A stretch of 64,000 bases of DNA from Hormiphora californensis (Eukaryota; Ctenophora; Tentaculata; Cydippida; Pleurobrachiidae), in NCBI GenBank assembly GCA_020137815.1, contig CM035362.1, forward strand, positions 2,622,891 to 2,686,890, in the 5' to 3' direction. Positions 48,709 to 63,384 of this stretch are shown here, piece after piece; within the stretch, counting starts at the first letter, position 1, and each line of letters starts with the position of its first letter. Under the pieces are notes generated by a model. The model had not been told where the DNA came from and made no database searches. It worked only from the letters and a program-made list of their open reading frames with translations. The position numbers were made by a program, and so were the translations under genes.

Positions 48709-50965
48709 CACCGGCAGACATCGATGATGTAATCAGTATCGGAATTTTTAACTTGTCATAGCAAGTTAAAAGCTATCAGCTATGTAACAAATTACAAAGC
48801 GAAATTCGACTTAAACAAATTAGGTTTTGGTTTCAACGATAGGTGTTTTCTACCAATTTAAGGGCGACTTTCCAGCAGATTCCCCTGTACTCTGTAGTCA
48901 TGCCACTTTGGCCTTTGCCTCAGATTCAGATTTTAGACCTACAGATTCTTTCAAAACTAAACATTAAGGATTGTAGACACACCAAGTTGGCATTTGCTTG
49001 TGTAGATTGTAGACAAGCTTTCAACAAATTGATTTTTGCCCCCTTTCTTGTCTTCTCTCATGGTCATAGTTTCCTGGTCTGATAAAACCAAATTATTCGT
49101 AACAACCTGTGCCAACCTCAACTCTCTCCATCATTATCTTCTAAGGGTGCCGGGTTAGACTTAGAGGAACCCAAGCGACTATCACGTCAATTGTATCGCG
49201 GCGCCATACCCCATTTGATTCTCAGTGCGCTCAGATGGGTCGCGGCGCCAGACAGCACGTCAATGCGATGTGGTCGAAACTTGCTCGTGAAATGACCACA
49301 CAATTATGAAATTACTCTTTGTCTTGACATGTGATGTTCAACTGTTTGCCTTATAAGACCGTTCATGTCGTTGGCAACGATGTTAGTGCTGGGATAACCT
49401 GAGATATCCCAACAACAATCCAAACTACTTGTTCTTGAATCTTGAAACGTAGTAAAATATTAAAGCATGAGACCCCTTTCGAAAGTTGTGGTTTTCTTGT
49501 TAATTTTAGGAATAATGTGCTTGATACCCAAGTTTTCTTTCGGTTCCTATATAGCGAATATCATAGATACTGCATTGACGATACAAGGATATTACTGCAA
49601 CTGACGTAAAATCTTTTTCGCCAAGCCATTTTCAAGCCATCAACATTCCTTTTGTATGAATCAATAAAATATCTTTTGTTCTCAATCTCACGTTTGATCT
49701 TTTGTATCGCATGAAACTCGTATGAAATTGCAGTATTGTAAATAGTTATCGATATGCTAATTTTCAGTCTGCAGTTACTTTAGTTTAGAATAGAATTAGG
49801 GCATCAATAATTGATCATTGATACTCTCTAGATGTCACCGGCAGACATCGATGATGTAATCAGTATCGGAATTTTTAACTCATCCGAGCAAGTTAAAATC
49901 TATACAAATTAACTTGTCATAGTAAGTTAAAAGCTATACAAATTACAAAGCGAAATTCGACCTAAACAAATAAGGTTTTGGTTTCTACGATAAGTGTTTT
50001 CTACCAATTTAAAGGTGACTTTCCTGCAGATTCCCCTGCAGTCATGCCACGTTGGTCTTTGCCTCAGATTCAGAATTTAGACCTACAGATTCCTTCAAAA
50101 CTAAACATTAAGGATTGTAGACACACCAAGTTTGCCTTTGCTTGTCTATGTAGACAAGCTTCCAAATTATTTTTGCCCCTTTTCTTGTCTTCTCTCATGG
50201 TCATAGTTTCCTGGTCTGATAAAACCAAATTATTCGTAACAACCTGTGCCATCCTCAACTCTCTCCATAATTATCTTCTAAGGGTGCCGTGTTAGACTTA
50301 GGGGAACCCAAGCGACTATCACGTCAACTGTATGGCGGCGCCATACCCCATTTGATTCTCAGTGCGCTCAGATGGGTCGCGGCGCCAGACAGCACGTCAA
50401 TGCGATGTGGTCGACACTTGCTCTTGAAATGACCACACAATTATGAAATTACTCTTTGTCTTGACATGTGATGTTCAACTGTTTGCCTTATAAGACCGTT
50501 GATGTCGTTGGCAACGATGTTAGTGCTGGGATAACCTGAGATATCCCATGTAACAATCCAAACTACTGGTTCTTGAATCTTGAAACGTAGTAAAATATTA
50601 AAGCATGAGACCCCTTTCGAAAGTTGTGGTTTTCTTGTTAATTTTAGGAATAATGTGCTTGATACCCAAGTTTTCTTTCGGTTCCTATATAGCGAATATC
50701 ATAGATACTGCATTGACGATATAAGGATATTACTGCAACTGACGTAAAATCTTTTTCGCCAAGCCATTTTCAAGCCATCAACATTCCTTTTGTATGAATC
50801 AATAAAATATCTTTTATTCTCAATCTCACGTTTGATCTTTTGTATCGCATGAAACTCGTATGAAATTGCAGTATTGTAAATAGTTATCGATATGCTAATT
50901 TTCAGTCTGCAGTTACTATAGTTTAGAATTGAACTAAGCGCATCAATAATTGAACATTGATACTC
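48709..50965. repeat. 1.13-kb tandem duplication
   Basis: CACCGGCAGACATCGATGATG begins copies at about 48,709 and 49,835. The copies agree closely along their length with small indels, including the internal GGCGCC-type MITE with its CACGTCAA target duplication (49,191-49,255 and 50,328-50,392), so duplication followed the MITE insertion. No coding function seen. Confidence 0.9.
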
Positions 50966-50971
50966 TTTATA

Positions 50972-51132
50972 GTACAGTCGGACCCCGATTTAGTGGCCCC
51001 CGATTTAGTGGCACCCCGATTTAGTGGCAGGATTTTTTTCCCCGATATACGAAAATTAACATTATTTGAACCCGATTTAGTGGCAGGATTATCTTCCCCC
51101 GAGGATGCCACTAAATCGGGGTCCAACTGTAG
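50972..51132. mobile_element. pogo/Tigger-like MITE, expanded
   Basis: TACAGTCGGACCCCGATTTA at the left and AAATCGGGGTCCAACTGTAG at the right; three extra CCCGATTTAGTGGC units inside. TA at both ends is the target duplication. Confidence 0.8.
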
Positions 51133-51411
51133 ATCTATAAGCCATGAAATTCTGACTTGGTTCCCCCCACTCTTCATCTTGTACAATCATTACATCTAGT
51201 TGCTAGAATAACAACACTATATCATGACATTTTGCATCGAAGAAGGGAGGTGGAAGTACCACATTCAGTTCACGTCTCTTTCAAGCGAGACGGGTTTACG
51301 GGGGTATGACACTATCTAGAGGGCTGAGATTGGAATGTAATTCCGAGGATCTCTAGTTAGGTGGGGGTGTTGTGCTAGAATACTCGAAGAAGAGAGAGTT
51401 ATAAGAGAGCT

Positions 51412-51520
51412 TTGGACATGAACTGCATTATGAAGAACTATATCCTTCTTTTCCTGGCATGCGCTATAACTATAACTAGTATCGACCTGGTGACACGGGG
51501 ACCCGCCCTGGGCTCTATTT
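51412..51520 (+). other. Possible upstream signal-peptide-like exon
   Basis: ATGAACTGCATTATGAAGAAC opens a hydrophobic run (YILLFLACAITITSI) about 17 bp after a TTATAAGAG sequence. It could be a first exon of the secreted-protein gene or nothing. No matching splice link found. Confidence 0.2.
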
Positions 51521-51849
51521 ATCGAGTGCGGTTAGACATTCCTTGCTTTTTATTGTTTTTAACTATCATATCAGGCCTTATATTATCACGAGCAGAGATT
51601 GTCGTTCAACACTTTTATTGGGGTCTCGATGTGTCCTGAAACGTTCCGTAGACGATTATATGCCATTCTACCCCTTCGTCCAACATTTTTTTGGGGTCTG
51701 TTTTCATTGCTATACATATTTCAGTATTAAAGTTTCATTTTTATTTCTTTGGTACAATTAAAATACGGATTTTTAACTTTTATACCATTTGTCCACCTTT
51801 CCATTTCAAAATTTCAAGTTTTAATCATTTTAGCAAGGCATTTCAGAAT

Positions 51850-53588
51850 ATGACATCAACAACGACAGTGATGCGATACGTGGTTTTCGGTAAGTTCAAA
51901 GACATTATAAGGAAAGGAAATATGTTACTAATATTATATGTGCATAATATCATCATCATCATGCTATATGACATAATACGTCTTGATCCCACTATCTCTT
52001 GATCCCACCTAACTCTTACAAGTTCTAACCTAAACTTCTAAAGCAATAATTCACAAGTCTACGTTAAGTTTATTATAATGATATGTTTTAATCATTGTCA
52101 CTTTCAGTTTTCTGGCTGGTATCAGGGATAAGTGGCGGATATGTGTTTGAGGACCACCACGCATTAAAGATACAGCACAATAAGACTAAAGGATTACATA
52201 TGCATTACCGATACAAACTACAGGTAATAATTTCGCACATTTTTTAATTTCTGCGGCTCCGGCTATCCACCAAACGTGTTTGGTTTTTTGATCTAGTAAC
52301 GCTATAATAGAGTCATAGATCATAGGAAGTTCTTCTTCTCTTGAAAGTTAGATATTCAGATTATAAACTCTGATTTTTATTTATGTTCTCTTTCAAGTTA
52401 TAGAAAAATGTCGAACTTTCAGATTTAGTTATTTCTAGGAATCAATGATTTCCGGAAACGTCCCCATTTTTGTAGCAATTCAGAACCCAATAATCACATA
52501 CTTTTAGTATGAATATATTATGCAGCCTTGTGTCCCCGCCCAGACAAACAATTATACTAGTTTTTCTAACTAAAATTCGACTGAAATTATGTCATGGCCT
52601 GTAAGTAATGAATGCCCGTGGCAATAATCGAGTTAGAACGTTTTGGTTGTATTTTGTGTAATTATTTCTCATTTTCAGAACAAAGCAAAAGCTAAGGTGG
52701 AAGATGTGAGGCTAAAAAGTCTTGATGGTATGAGGGCGGCTTGTCTAAACCAAGCTTACTCTGACTCCAGTATAGACCCAGGGAACCTGATATGGCCAGA
52801 AGGTCAGAAGTCTGTCATTGTGTGGAAGGGAACTGAACAGAGTGGGGGTGATACAGATATTGCCATCGAGACGTATGGACAGGTGAGTTAAATGTTCTTA
52901 GGCACTTCGCCCTCTTTTTTTTGTCCTATAGTGGTCGGTTGGTAGCTCAATTCCTTATCAAAAAGTTCTCTTTTTTAACCAAAACCCTAATTTCCCCAGA
53001 TGTTATCCATGAAAGAAAAACAGGATGAACTTCACGTTGCCAGGGACTTTCCATACTTTGGATGCATTACATGTAAGTACTTGTTTCACTGCGCATCCAC
53101 ACCCCTCACATGACACAAATGTAATTGTAAAGGAGGCCGAGGATTAGAACATAACAAAGTTTTCCAATTTACACGGGTGAAGAAGTAAAGTCCATTTTTA
53201 TTCAACTGTTCACCCAAAATTGAAATTTCAGTGAAATTTAGAATTTTCGTGGCGCGCGCTACACGTTAACATGTGATAGACACGCAAAACAATTCCGCGC
53301 ACAACTTTGGGGGGTGAACAGTTGAAAAAAAAATGGAGTATATGTAAAAAACTTAAATACATTCGTTAAAAACCTGAAAAGTAACTGACAATTATTTCAG
53401 GTGATACCCACCATAACAATAACGACCGGAATACCTACACTCTATGTATTTACGCAAAAGAAGACCCGTGTGATAGAGGTGATAAGAAAAGAAAGTTCAC
53501 CCGATGTATACACGGAGAGGATCACGCTCATCATCTTGTGAAACGATACAACAGACACAGGAGAAGTGAGGAACCACAAGAACAATAG
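51850..53588 (+). CDS. Unrecognised secreted protein, 206 aa, five exons
   Basis: Exons 51850-51889, 52108-52223, 52679-52882, 53000-53072, 53401-53588, phases 1, 0, 0, 1, stop TAG; total 621 nt. A short polar start is followed by the hydrophobic run VVFVFWLVSGISG, a convincing signal peptide with a likely cut before YVFEDHH. The mature ~180 residues are basic and hydrophilic, carry six cysteines (AACLNQ, FGCITC, TLCIY, DPCDRG, TRCIHG), one NKT glycosylation site and a C-terminal VKRYNRHRRSEE with dibasic sites. I recognise no family. Dibasic sites and size would allow a prohormone, and paired cysteines a small secreted ligand; both are guesses. The upstream start is uncertain. Confidence 0.7.
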
Positions 53589-53689
53589 CATTTAAAAAAA
53601 CAATTATTTTTTATTATCTAGCCTGGTGCTTCAGTTGCTGCTGCATAGACTCTAAAAAGTTTAGAGGCTGTATTACAACCTCGATACAG

Positions 53690-53800
53690 TATGACAGTCA
53701 AACCTCGATTTACCGGACTTTTTGAGGGCGAGAAGTTCATCCGGCCGGTAAATCGAGGTCCGGTAAATCGAGGTCCGATAAAATCGAGGTTTGACTCCAC
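53690..53800. mobile_element. pogo/Tigger-like MITE
   Basis: CAGTCAAACCTCGATTTACC and ATAAAATCGAGGTTTGACT are inverted ends, with GGTCCGGTAAATCGAGG units between. The classic pogo-type TIR start CAGTCAAACCTCG is present. Confidence 0.75.
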
Positions 53801-54037
53801 TATCCCGTATTACATGGGGGACAGTATATATATCTGAGTTTTAATGTGCTATTGTTTTTGCTGGTATTGCGTGAATCTCTATTTGTTTATTTGTTGATAA
53901 ACTCATGTTACTTCTTATATACAATAATTACAACATTGTTATTGTTATACAAGTACGTTCAGTTACGTACCTTGCACACAAACACTTGTTTTTTCTGCTT
54001 AGTCTGATAATCAGGTTGAAATGCACCAAAGTTATCT

Positions 54038-54352
54038 AATTTAACTAGCAAAACTGGGGCGATCGTACCGATCGCAAATCGAGGGGTCTGTTTCTATGTT
54101 TTTCTCTCTGCCTGTCTGCTATATGCTATGTGATGTGATCCCTCTCTTTTTCTCTCTTTCTCTCCCTTTTATACATGTGATGTGACCCCTCAAGTCGCAA
54201 GCAGTTCTCAACACGTGTGATACGTGATACCTACGAATCACGTCGTCACACTGACGGATCATGTCGTCACACTGACGGATCACGTCGTCACATTGACGGA
54301 TCACGTCGTCACATTGACGATAGGGTGTCACATTTATAGGGTGTCACATTTA
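54038..54352 (-). mobile_element. TIR element with CGTCGTCAC repeats, copy 1
   Basis: Ends with CTAGCAAAACTGGGGCGATC and GGGTGTCACATTTATAG. Inside are four ~20-bp units GGATCACGTCGTCACACTGAC. The same element lies in the opposite orientation at 58,837-59,362. Confidence 0.8.
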
Positions 54353-54530
54353 TAGTTTGGGCTTCCAAAAATACGTAGCTCTCTCCTTTTCTCCAATCTC
54401 CTCTTCTCCCAATTACTACTACTTCGTGGCCTTGACAACGAACTTTTGTCTTTGCTGTTGTCAGGGAGGTAAGGCTAAGGATAAAGCTTGGGCAGCAGTA
54501 AAGAATTAATGGATCCATTCTTAGAAGGGG

Positions 54531-54531
<1 letters not shown>

Positions 54532-54583
<52 letters not shown>

Positions 54584-54585
54584 GT

Positions 54586-54635
<50 letters not shown>

Positions 54636-54880
54636 AAGAGAGGAAGTGAGAGATAATAGATATATGAGAGAGGGAGATGGAGGGACAGAGAGGAAGTTAA
54701 AGATAGAGAGAGAGAGAGTAAGAGGAAGTTAAAGATAGAGAGAGAGAGAGAGAAATAGAAAGCTAGAGAGGAAGTGAGAGATAATATATAATATATAAGA
54801 GAGGGAGATGGAGGGACAGAGAGGAAGTTAAAGATAGAGAGAGAGAGGGAAAGTTAAAGAGTAAGAGTAAGAGGAAAGGC
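54532..54880. repeat. (GA)n tract with ~95-bp higher-order repeat
   Basis: GA repeats, then two similar blocks GAAGTGAGAGATAATA...GGGACAGAGAGGAAGTTAAAG. Confidence 0.9.
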
Positions 54881-56961
<2,081 letters not shown>

Positions 56962-59240
56962 ATGGCAGCAGATAATGTAAGCGAGGCCCAAAGCGAGGAC
57001 TACTTTTATCCCACCGCACTTGATATCGAAAACAGATATGTGGTTGAAATTTTCAAACGAAGGACTCGGTTATGGAAGGCATTTTGGGTGATAGCGGGTA
57101 TTTTGATGCTGGGTTTCAGTATCTGGCTCGTCACCCTTCTCATACAAGACTATTTAACATACTCATTCGTACAATCTGTACTATAGCAGTTTATCATCCA
57201 GCTATACGCTCCCAGCAATCACAATCTGCAATTTGAACCTTCTTGATAGGACTCGATTAGAGAAACAGTATTTGATAACAAGTCAGGGCCAGAACCTGAC
57301 TTATGAGGATATTTATAAGGGTATTCAGATGGAGTATTCAGACCGAGAAGGCGGTAATTCAACTTCAATCAATGGCCTGGATGAATTTGAAGCATTGATT
57401 AATGGTGTAGATTTCTATACCAACTATTCCATGGACATCAAAAGCGAGATAGTAGGGGATGTCACCTTCGCGAAAAGCACCTACTCATTTGATGCTATCG
57501 GTGAGGTTGAAACGACTGAGAGGGGAAGTTGTCTCGACATCAATGACGATTCAATCCTAGTACAGAAAGTAGCAGGTCCCACTGGGGGTATGATGATTAC
57601 CCTTGATGCTGAGATCTCCAAGTATATGAGTTTACAGTCAGCAGCCGGGTTTTCAGTTGTGCTCAGGTCTCCCAATGAGACTGTTATCAGTAAGGAGTTT
57701 GGGTTTTCTGTTCATCCTGGAAAGAGATATCTTATTAACATGCGGACTACAGATGTGACTAGGTAAGCTTTGTTTGTCTGCCAGTGCGGATCCGAATCTG
57801 AGCGCACTGTCGAAACGGGTTATGACAGTGCCATACAGTCACTGAAATCTGTACGAGACGTTAAAAATTCTACACATTTTGCAGGATTGAATCACCGTGG
57901 GGTAATTGTACCAACCAGGTTGATATAATGGATTTGGAAGGATATTACACTACCAAGGAATGCTTCCTCAATCAGATTCTCTACTCCTATCCTGGCCTGC
58001 AGGGTGACTGTACCTGCTTTCCCTGGTTCTTTGTTACCAGGTAGGAATTTATGTTCTAACCCTCGGCCTCCTTTGCAATACCATTGCGGGGCGAGGTGAA
58101 AGAGGGTCGAACAAGGCAACACCGATCACTGTTGGATCTTTGTGAGATTGAAGAAGTAGTTTTGCTATGAAGTAGCATTTTTCGAAGCTTTGTAAAGATC
58201 TCAAGGGCCACGGTATCAAACTTGTTATTTTCTTACACGATTTTCAACTTTTCAGGTTCCTACAAAATGAGTCAAGCCGGAAATATGACAAATATGTGAA
58301 AATGCGAATGATTTACTACTGGACTGAACAGATAGAGGAAGAGGAGCTTCGGTTAACGTTCAACGAGACTTGTTATTACACTGACAGTCCTATAGAGTAA
58401 GTACAGTCGGACACCGATTTAGTGGCATCCTCGGGGGGAAAAAAATCCTGCCACTAAATCGGGGGGCCACTAAATCGGGGTCCGACTGTAGTTCCAGAAA
58501 CGAATAGTTTTTATGTAAGAACCGGCATAATGTACAACTTTCTAAACAAATATATTGTCTGCAGCTTTACTGATAAGAAGATTAAAACTCAAACGAATAT
58601 CACGGATAAGGAAGCTTGTTCGGCATTATGTGGTAACCATGACGACTGTAAGTTTATGTCATAGATGTTGAGATGTTTAGAATGACTCGAGCCCTAAATA
58701 TTGTCCTGGGATGATCCCTATTACTATTTGTCGAGTGTCAACCTTTTTTGTGTAGTACGTAGTGGGATGCATGAGATCAGACCACGCATAACACCACAAG
58801 ACTTCTCATCTAACTATATCTAATGCAAATTTGGGTGGAAATGTGACACCCTATCGTCAGTGTGACGACGTGATACGTCACTGTGAGGACGTGATCCGTC
58901 ACTGTGACGACGTGATCCGTCACTGTGACGACGTGATTCGTAGGTATCGCGTATCACATGTGCTAGAGAACTGCTTGCGAACTAAAGGGGTCACTTCACT
59001 TACATAAAAGGGAGAGAAAGAGAGAGAGGAAAAAGAGAGGGGTCACATCACATAGCATATATCATGGGCGAGAGAGAGAGTGAAGGAGAGACAGTGAAAC
59101 AGAGAGGCCGTAGACTTCAGAACGAGACAGAGAGAGACGGAGAGACAATCAGTGAGATAGACAGTGAGATATACAGAGAGATAGAGAGTGAGACAGCGAG
59201 AAAAAAGATAGAAACAGAGAGAGAAACAGAGAGGGAAAGA

Positions 59241-59301
<61 letters not shown>

Positions 59302-61548
59302 TATGGAAACAGATTCCTCGATTGGCGATCGGTACGATCGCCCCAGTTTTGCTAGTAATATTAATATGTGTTACCAGGCAGGTACTTCATGTACAGTACA
59401 AAGGATAACGACTACCTAGCAGCAAAGGAGTGTTCGCTGTTCAAATCTGGAGCCAGCTACACCGAGCTGACAACAAATAATGTCGGGAATGTAAACACTA
59501 GTGGACTTATACCCGGTAGGAAGTAGGAAGTAGTAACATAGAGATCAGGCAAGCGTTTATATTCGTCCTGAAAGCGAGAATCTAAGGTTCTTTTTTGAAG
59601 AATTTCCCTGATCGGTTTTAGATTAAAGACAAACATTGTTAAGTTAACTTAACAAACACACTTGAACAGCTGTCTGGCGTGCACGAAAACGGGTTTGGTA
59701 CACGCTGCTGGACAGTTGAAAAGAGAGATAACCCAACTCCACAATTGCAGGTGACACAAAGTGTGTGAACATTGATAGTTGTGGGCTCAGTCAACAGATA
59801 GAGTGTGAGAACGAGATTATGAACAAACTGATGGTAGGGGATATAACTGTCCCCACGTGCTATGAGCCTTGTACCTACGGAAAATATGATTTCACTATGA
59901 CGAGCGAGGATTACCCAACGGAATTGTTAGTGCACTGCTAAGTTACTGAGTTGATACCGTATTTTGAACGTTTCATGCTGTGCAAGAATGTCGACCCGCA
60001 AAAAATAACCCCTCCCCTTAAAGGTTGACAAGATACCTAAAACTTTTCGAATATCGTCTTATTTTGATTTATCATTAATTTTCAGCATTTTTTCAGAATT
60101 TTTTGTCGGCTAGAAAAAAATTCGAAATAGGGGGTCAACCGATATTGTCAGCACTGGTTTTACTGGGCACACTCACTGCGTCTCGCAAATTGAAATTCAC
60201 GTTTCCGGTTCCTCAAAAGATAGCTACATGATCTTGGTTGCGTTGGATTGGTCTCAATAAGACCTTTCCAACGCTACCAAAACGGTTTCTGTATCTCATC
60301 AGGAACCGGAGATATTACGGTATCAATTTTTAAATTGCGCCTCTCGTTTATCAGTAGACCCCCTATTTTGCACATATTTCTAGCCGACAAAAAATTCTGA
60401 AAAAATGCTGAAAATTAATGATAAATCAAAATAAGACGATATACGAAAAGTTTTAGGTATCTTGTCAACCTTTAACAAGCTCACTGGATAAAATCTCCAA
60501 TTGTGCGTTATCATATCCCGCTCCTAACGGATACTAATATTGTTCTTACTAGATACTGGGAGGAATCAAAGCTCGATACGAATGCAGTGTACACGTGGGA
60601 GGAGGCAAAGCAGAATCTGGTTCAGCTGGTATTTTATAGTGATCTCATGATGGACTATGAAGATACCCAGGTATAGTAATTATTGCATAGGCATAACAGT
60701 CGCACATACCCTTAGGCCTTACCCCCGCAACGAGGGGCCTGCAGCGTATGCCAAATTCTTCGAGGTGTAATTGGGTAATTTGTTCTGATTTTTATTAAGT
60801 GTGCAACTTTGAGCTGAGTATCAAACTAACCAACCTATGATTAATTTCAGACTGCCAGCTACGAGATACAGAACTTTATTGCAGAGATGGGAGGTATCTC
60901 AGATCTGATGATTGGAATTTCATTCTTCACATTCTTCCAGGTATGTACATCAATTCTTTGTTTTCAAGGAAGCAATTAGGTCTGAGATACCAGACCACCA
61001 TCTCTATTATAATTTGGAGATGAACGTCGTCGAAGTCGTTCGTTAGGCGGTATCTAAGCGACAGACTGCTCCTTCATAAAACACTCTATGTGCCCAAAGC
61101 TGTAAAGCTGTTACTCACAGTTTTGGAACTTCCAGTGGAAGTTGATTAATATTTTCGAATGCCTTTTAACATGCCAGTCCCCATAGTTACCAATTCAGTT
61201 GCCATGGCAACCGTGTTGAAAGGGACGAAAAGAACCACCAGGCGAAGCCGGGTGGGTTATCATTTATCAAAATGCCCTTACTTGAGCGCACCCAATGGGT
61301 GCGCTAGTCTTCTTTTATGATGCAATAAATGCTCATTTAAGGAACTATCACCAAGTCAGATATACCCTGTGAGATGACGATTCTGTAACTGTGTAACTTT
61401 CAGTCAAATACTTCCCCTATTTCAGGCATTGGAGTGGTTTATTGTAAAGATAGTACACCGAGAGACCCGTGCTAAAACACCCCGAGGTTCAAGGAAGACT
61501 TCCCCAACAGCCAATCCAAACGTTGTCATGACCAGTCTAGATGGATGA
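56962..61548 (+). CDS. DEG/ENaC-type sodium channel subunit, nine exons
   Basis: Exons 56962-57762, 57885-58040, 58256-58396, 58565-58647, 59378-59515, 59751-59925, 60553-60670, 60851-60940, 61426-61548; 607 residues after ignoring one extra base. TM1 lies around WVIAGILMLGFSIWLVTLL, followed by LPAITICNLN, the family's post-TM1 motif; a cysteine-rich extracellular domain with CYEPCTYGKYDF; pre-TM2 and pore GGISDLMIGISFFTFF with a G-I-S filter in place of the common G-A-S/G-S-S; a short basic tail. Forms trimeric, amiloride-type cation channels in the plasma membrane. The histidine-glycine gating motif normally before TM1 is not visible. TM1 and the extracellular domain are in different frames: one base too many near 57,178-57,184 (QSV then YSSL). 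Exon 5 uses the acceptor TTACCAG at 59,377, only ~15 bp after a TIR element. Confidence 0.88.
57778..57838. mobile_element. GGCGCC-type MITE remnant in ENaC intron 1
   Basis: TCTGCCAGTGCGGATCC...AATCTGAGCGCACTGTCGAAA...GACAGTGCCATACAG: the family core with decayed GGCGCC ends. Confidence 0.55.
58045..58115. mobile_element. Short inverted element in ENaC intron 2
   Basis: GTTCTAACCCTCGGCCTCC at the left and GAGGGTCGAACAAGGC at the right; same family as the element near 10.95 kb, opposite orientation. Confidence 0.5.
58400..58490. mobile_element. pogo/Tigger-like MITE in ENaC intron 3
   Basis: TACAGTCGGACACCGATTTA and ATCGGGGTCCGACTGTA form TIRs ending in TA. Inserted right after the exon 3 donor GTAAG. 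Confidence 0.85.
58837..59362 (+). mobile_element. TIR element with CGTCGTCAC repeats, copy 2
   Basis: Reverse-oriented relative of the element at 54.04-54.35 kb: AATGTGACACCCTATCGTC at the left, four GTGACGACGTGATCCGTCACT-type units, a long GA tract, then GATCGCCCCAGTTTTGCTAG. Each unit is itself near-palindromic. Fills ENaC intron 4. Confidence 0.8.
59040..59302. repeat. (GA)n tract inside the TIR element
   Basis: GA and GACAGTGAGATA repeats; the frames across it are compositional. Confidence 0.9.
60019..60475. mobile_element. Fold-back element in ENaC intron 6
   Basis: About 120-bp inverted arms (AAAGGTTGACAAGATACC ... GTCGGCTAGAAA ... AGGGGGTC) flank ~220 bp of unique sequence. No ORF. 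Third distinct long-TIR family in the window. Confidence 0.85.
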
Positions 61549-62326
61549 AATACTGTCAGGCCAATGCTCTGATCACTGTTCTCGTGCGCTGAGAATAGGG
61601 TGAGGCCAATGCTAGTTCAGATGAACTTCCAGTGTATTTAGTGTGTTCGATATTCAGACATGGATTCCAACCTGGCACCGAGCCAGCTGTGGAAAACAAC
61701 TTAATTAAAGACTCTCGTTATAATCGGCCCTTGGTCGAGTATCAATCGCTAGTTGTGGTAAATGCGATCCAGTTGCATAGCTAATTAAAAGACTGAAGAC
61801 ACACCTCAAGCCGGATAAACATTGGGTGATTATATGCTACACGTGTTACACGTGTTGTTTATCAGAGAATATACTTGAATGGCTGAAGCGATCACATGGA
61901 CCGCCACGTTGAATTGTTCATACTTTGAGCGCGGACACAGCTCAGTGTCATGCGACTCAACCGCCACGGATCTTCACTGTATATATTATTGTTATAGATT
62001 GTATCAATTCACAGAAAGAAAAAACACGCGAATTTTATTGTATGATAAAAATTCGAAATATAACAAAATTCTTATTCCTAACATATTCAGATTTTATATT
62101 TGGTTCAGTCTATCTGTAAAACGACTCTCCCCATCGTCTTATTATATGTTCTATGATATTCTAGGGGGTATCCCCAAATCAATCACCCAGAAAATAGGGG
62201 AAAACTAATAGCACCTTTCTAGCACCTTTATCAACATTTAGCACCGTGTCCTTCTCTGTTTAGTTGTCTCTATATCTAAAAACACCTCTCTTCCAAACTC
62301 TCTATAACCGATCTAAAAATACCTCC
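61549..62326. other. Intergenic between convergent genes
   Basis: 3' flanks of the ENaC-type gene and the minus-strand GPCR. Contains a diverged GTCAG-type element at about 61,556-61,620 in reverse orientation and ATTAAA at about 61,703 and 61,786, possible polyadenylation signals for the channel gene. Confidence 0.45.
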
Positions 62327-63340
62327 CTATGACCTATAACGTGATACCCTCCGGTACCCTCTACCAAAAACCTCACAAATCCATCTCCTAAACTCAGTCC
62401 ATGCCACTGAGACCTCTTTCTTAAATGCAAAGTTCCTTGTGTAGTAGACTAGGGGGTTAATTCCAGAGTTAGCGAAGGCTCCAACAGGAAACAGGGTAAA
62501 CAGGTAGAGAAGATGAACGTCATTCAGGTGCTGCAGGAGAGGTTAGTATTACGATGTAATGTGTACTGCACTGACTTTTATAGGACGACCCCAGAACGGC
62601 TTTAATTTGAATGTTTGATACTTAATAGGGTGAGCCTGAACCACATAACCACATTATAACCACATATGATCTAATGATCCTGAACACTTACCCGTCTCAT
62701 TCTGAGTGGTTTATCGAAGAATCCCAGTAGAACCCAACTAAATATAATGAACCAAGAGAGATAGCAGAAGATAAACAGTACAACCATTAGTAGTACAGTC
62801 ATTGCTCCCTTTTTCCTTCTCTCCAATACTTTACACTCCTTATGCCGCAGTCTTGATACACTGAAATAAAAGGAAGTGTAAAACTAAAACACGAAATAAA
62901 ATAAATTGTAAAACTAATTTATACGAAATTATTTACCGGTTTTGAATCTAAATTCCCAGGCTATTATATACCTGATTGTGGCTTTGTTGACCAAGCTTTT
63001 TAAACTTTTAGCAGTTGATTTCTTTTTCATTGGGGTGTCTGGGGTGTTGAGACTCTGCTGGCTGGTACAGGCGATAACGGACACTGACAGCCTTCGTGCC
63101 TGGGTCCGCGGTAACGATAATCCTCCTGTGGGGAGAAAGTGTGGAACATAGGAAATCATATAATAGGGCCAGAAGTAAAATGAAGTCTGGAGTGCTGCAA
63201 AAGGGGGATAAATTCAGCGAAATTCAGCATTCTAAAAACATCACACTAACCTCCTAATGAGGGCGATGGGCTAATAACACCACTTTCCCGCCTGCTACAT
63301 CTCCGACTATTCGGTGCAGTGTGACACAACTTCTCACCAT
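62327..63340 (-). CDS. Class A GPCR, last four exons (partial)
   Basis: Minus-strand exons in order of translation: 63340-63251, 63125-62972, 62860-62692, 62530-62327, with phases 1, 2, 0 agreeing. The first two encode a long hydrophilic third intracellular loop (CSRRESGVISPSPSLGGG, RTQARRLSVSV) rich in possible phosphorylation sites. Then comes TM6 (TVLLMVVLFIFCYLSWFIIF), in which C-Y-L-S replaces the usual C-W-x-P, and TM7 with NPLVYY, the NPxxY motif. The C-terminal tail ends FGRGYRRVSRYRS. TM1-TM5 must lie further upstream on this strand, beyond 63,340 and probably outside the window. The ligand cannot be inferred. Confidence 0.8.
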
Positions 63341-63384
63341 CTGTCAAGAATGTATGGAGAGGGAGTGAGCTCAAAACTGGGGAG

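Noticed and set aside
62929-63159. Extension of the GPCR loop exon upstream to include FYFWPYYMISYVPHF as TM5
   Set aside because: The frame is open, but the acceptor CCCCACAG at 63,126-63,133 joins the upstream exon ending at 63,251 in matching phase; the extension would be intron read-through.
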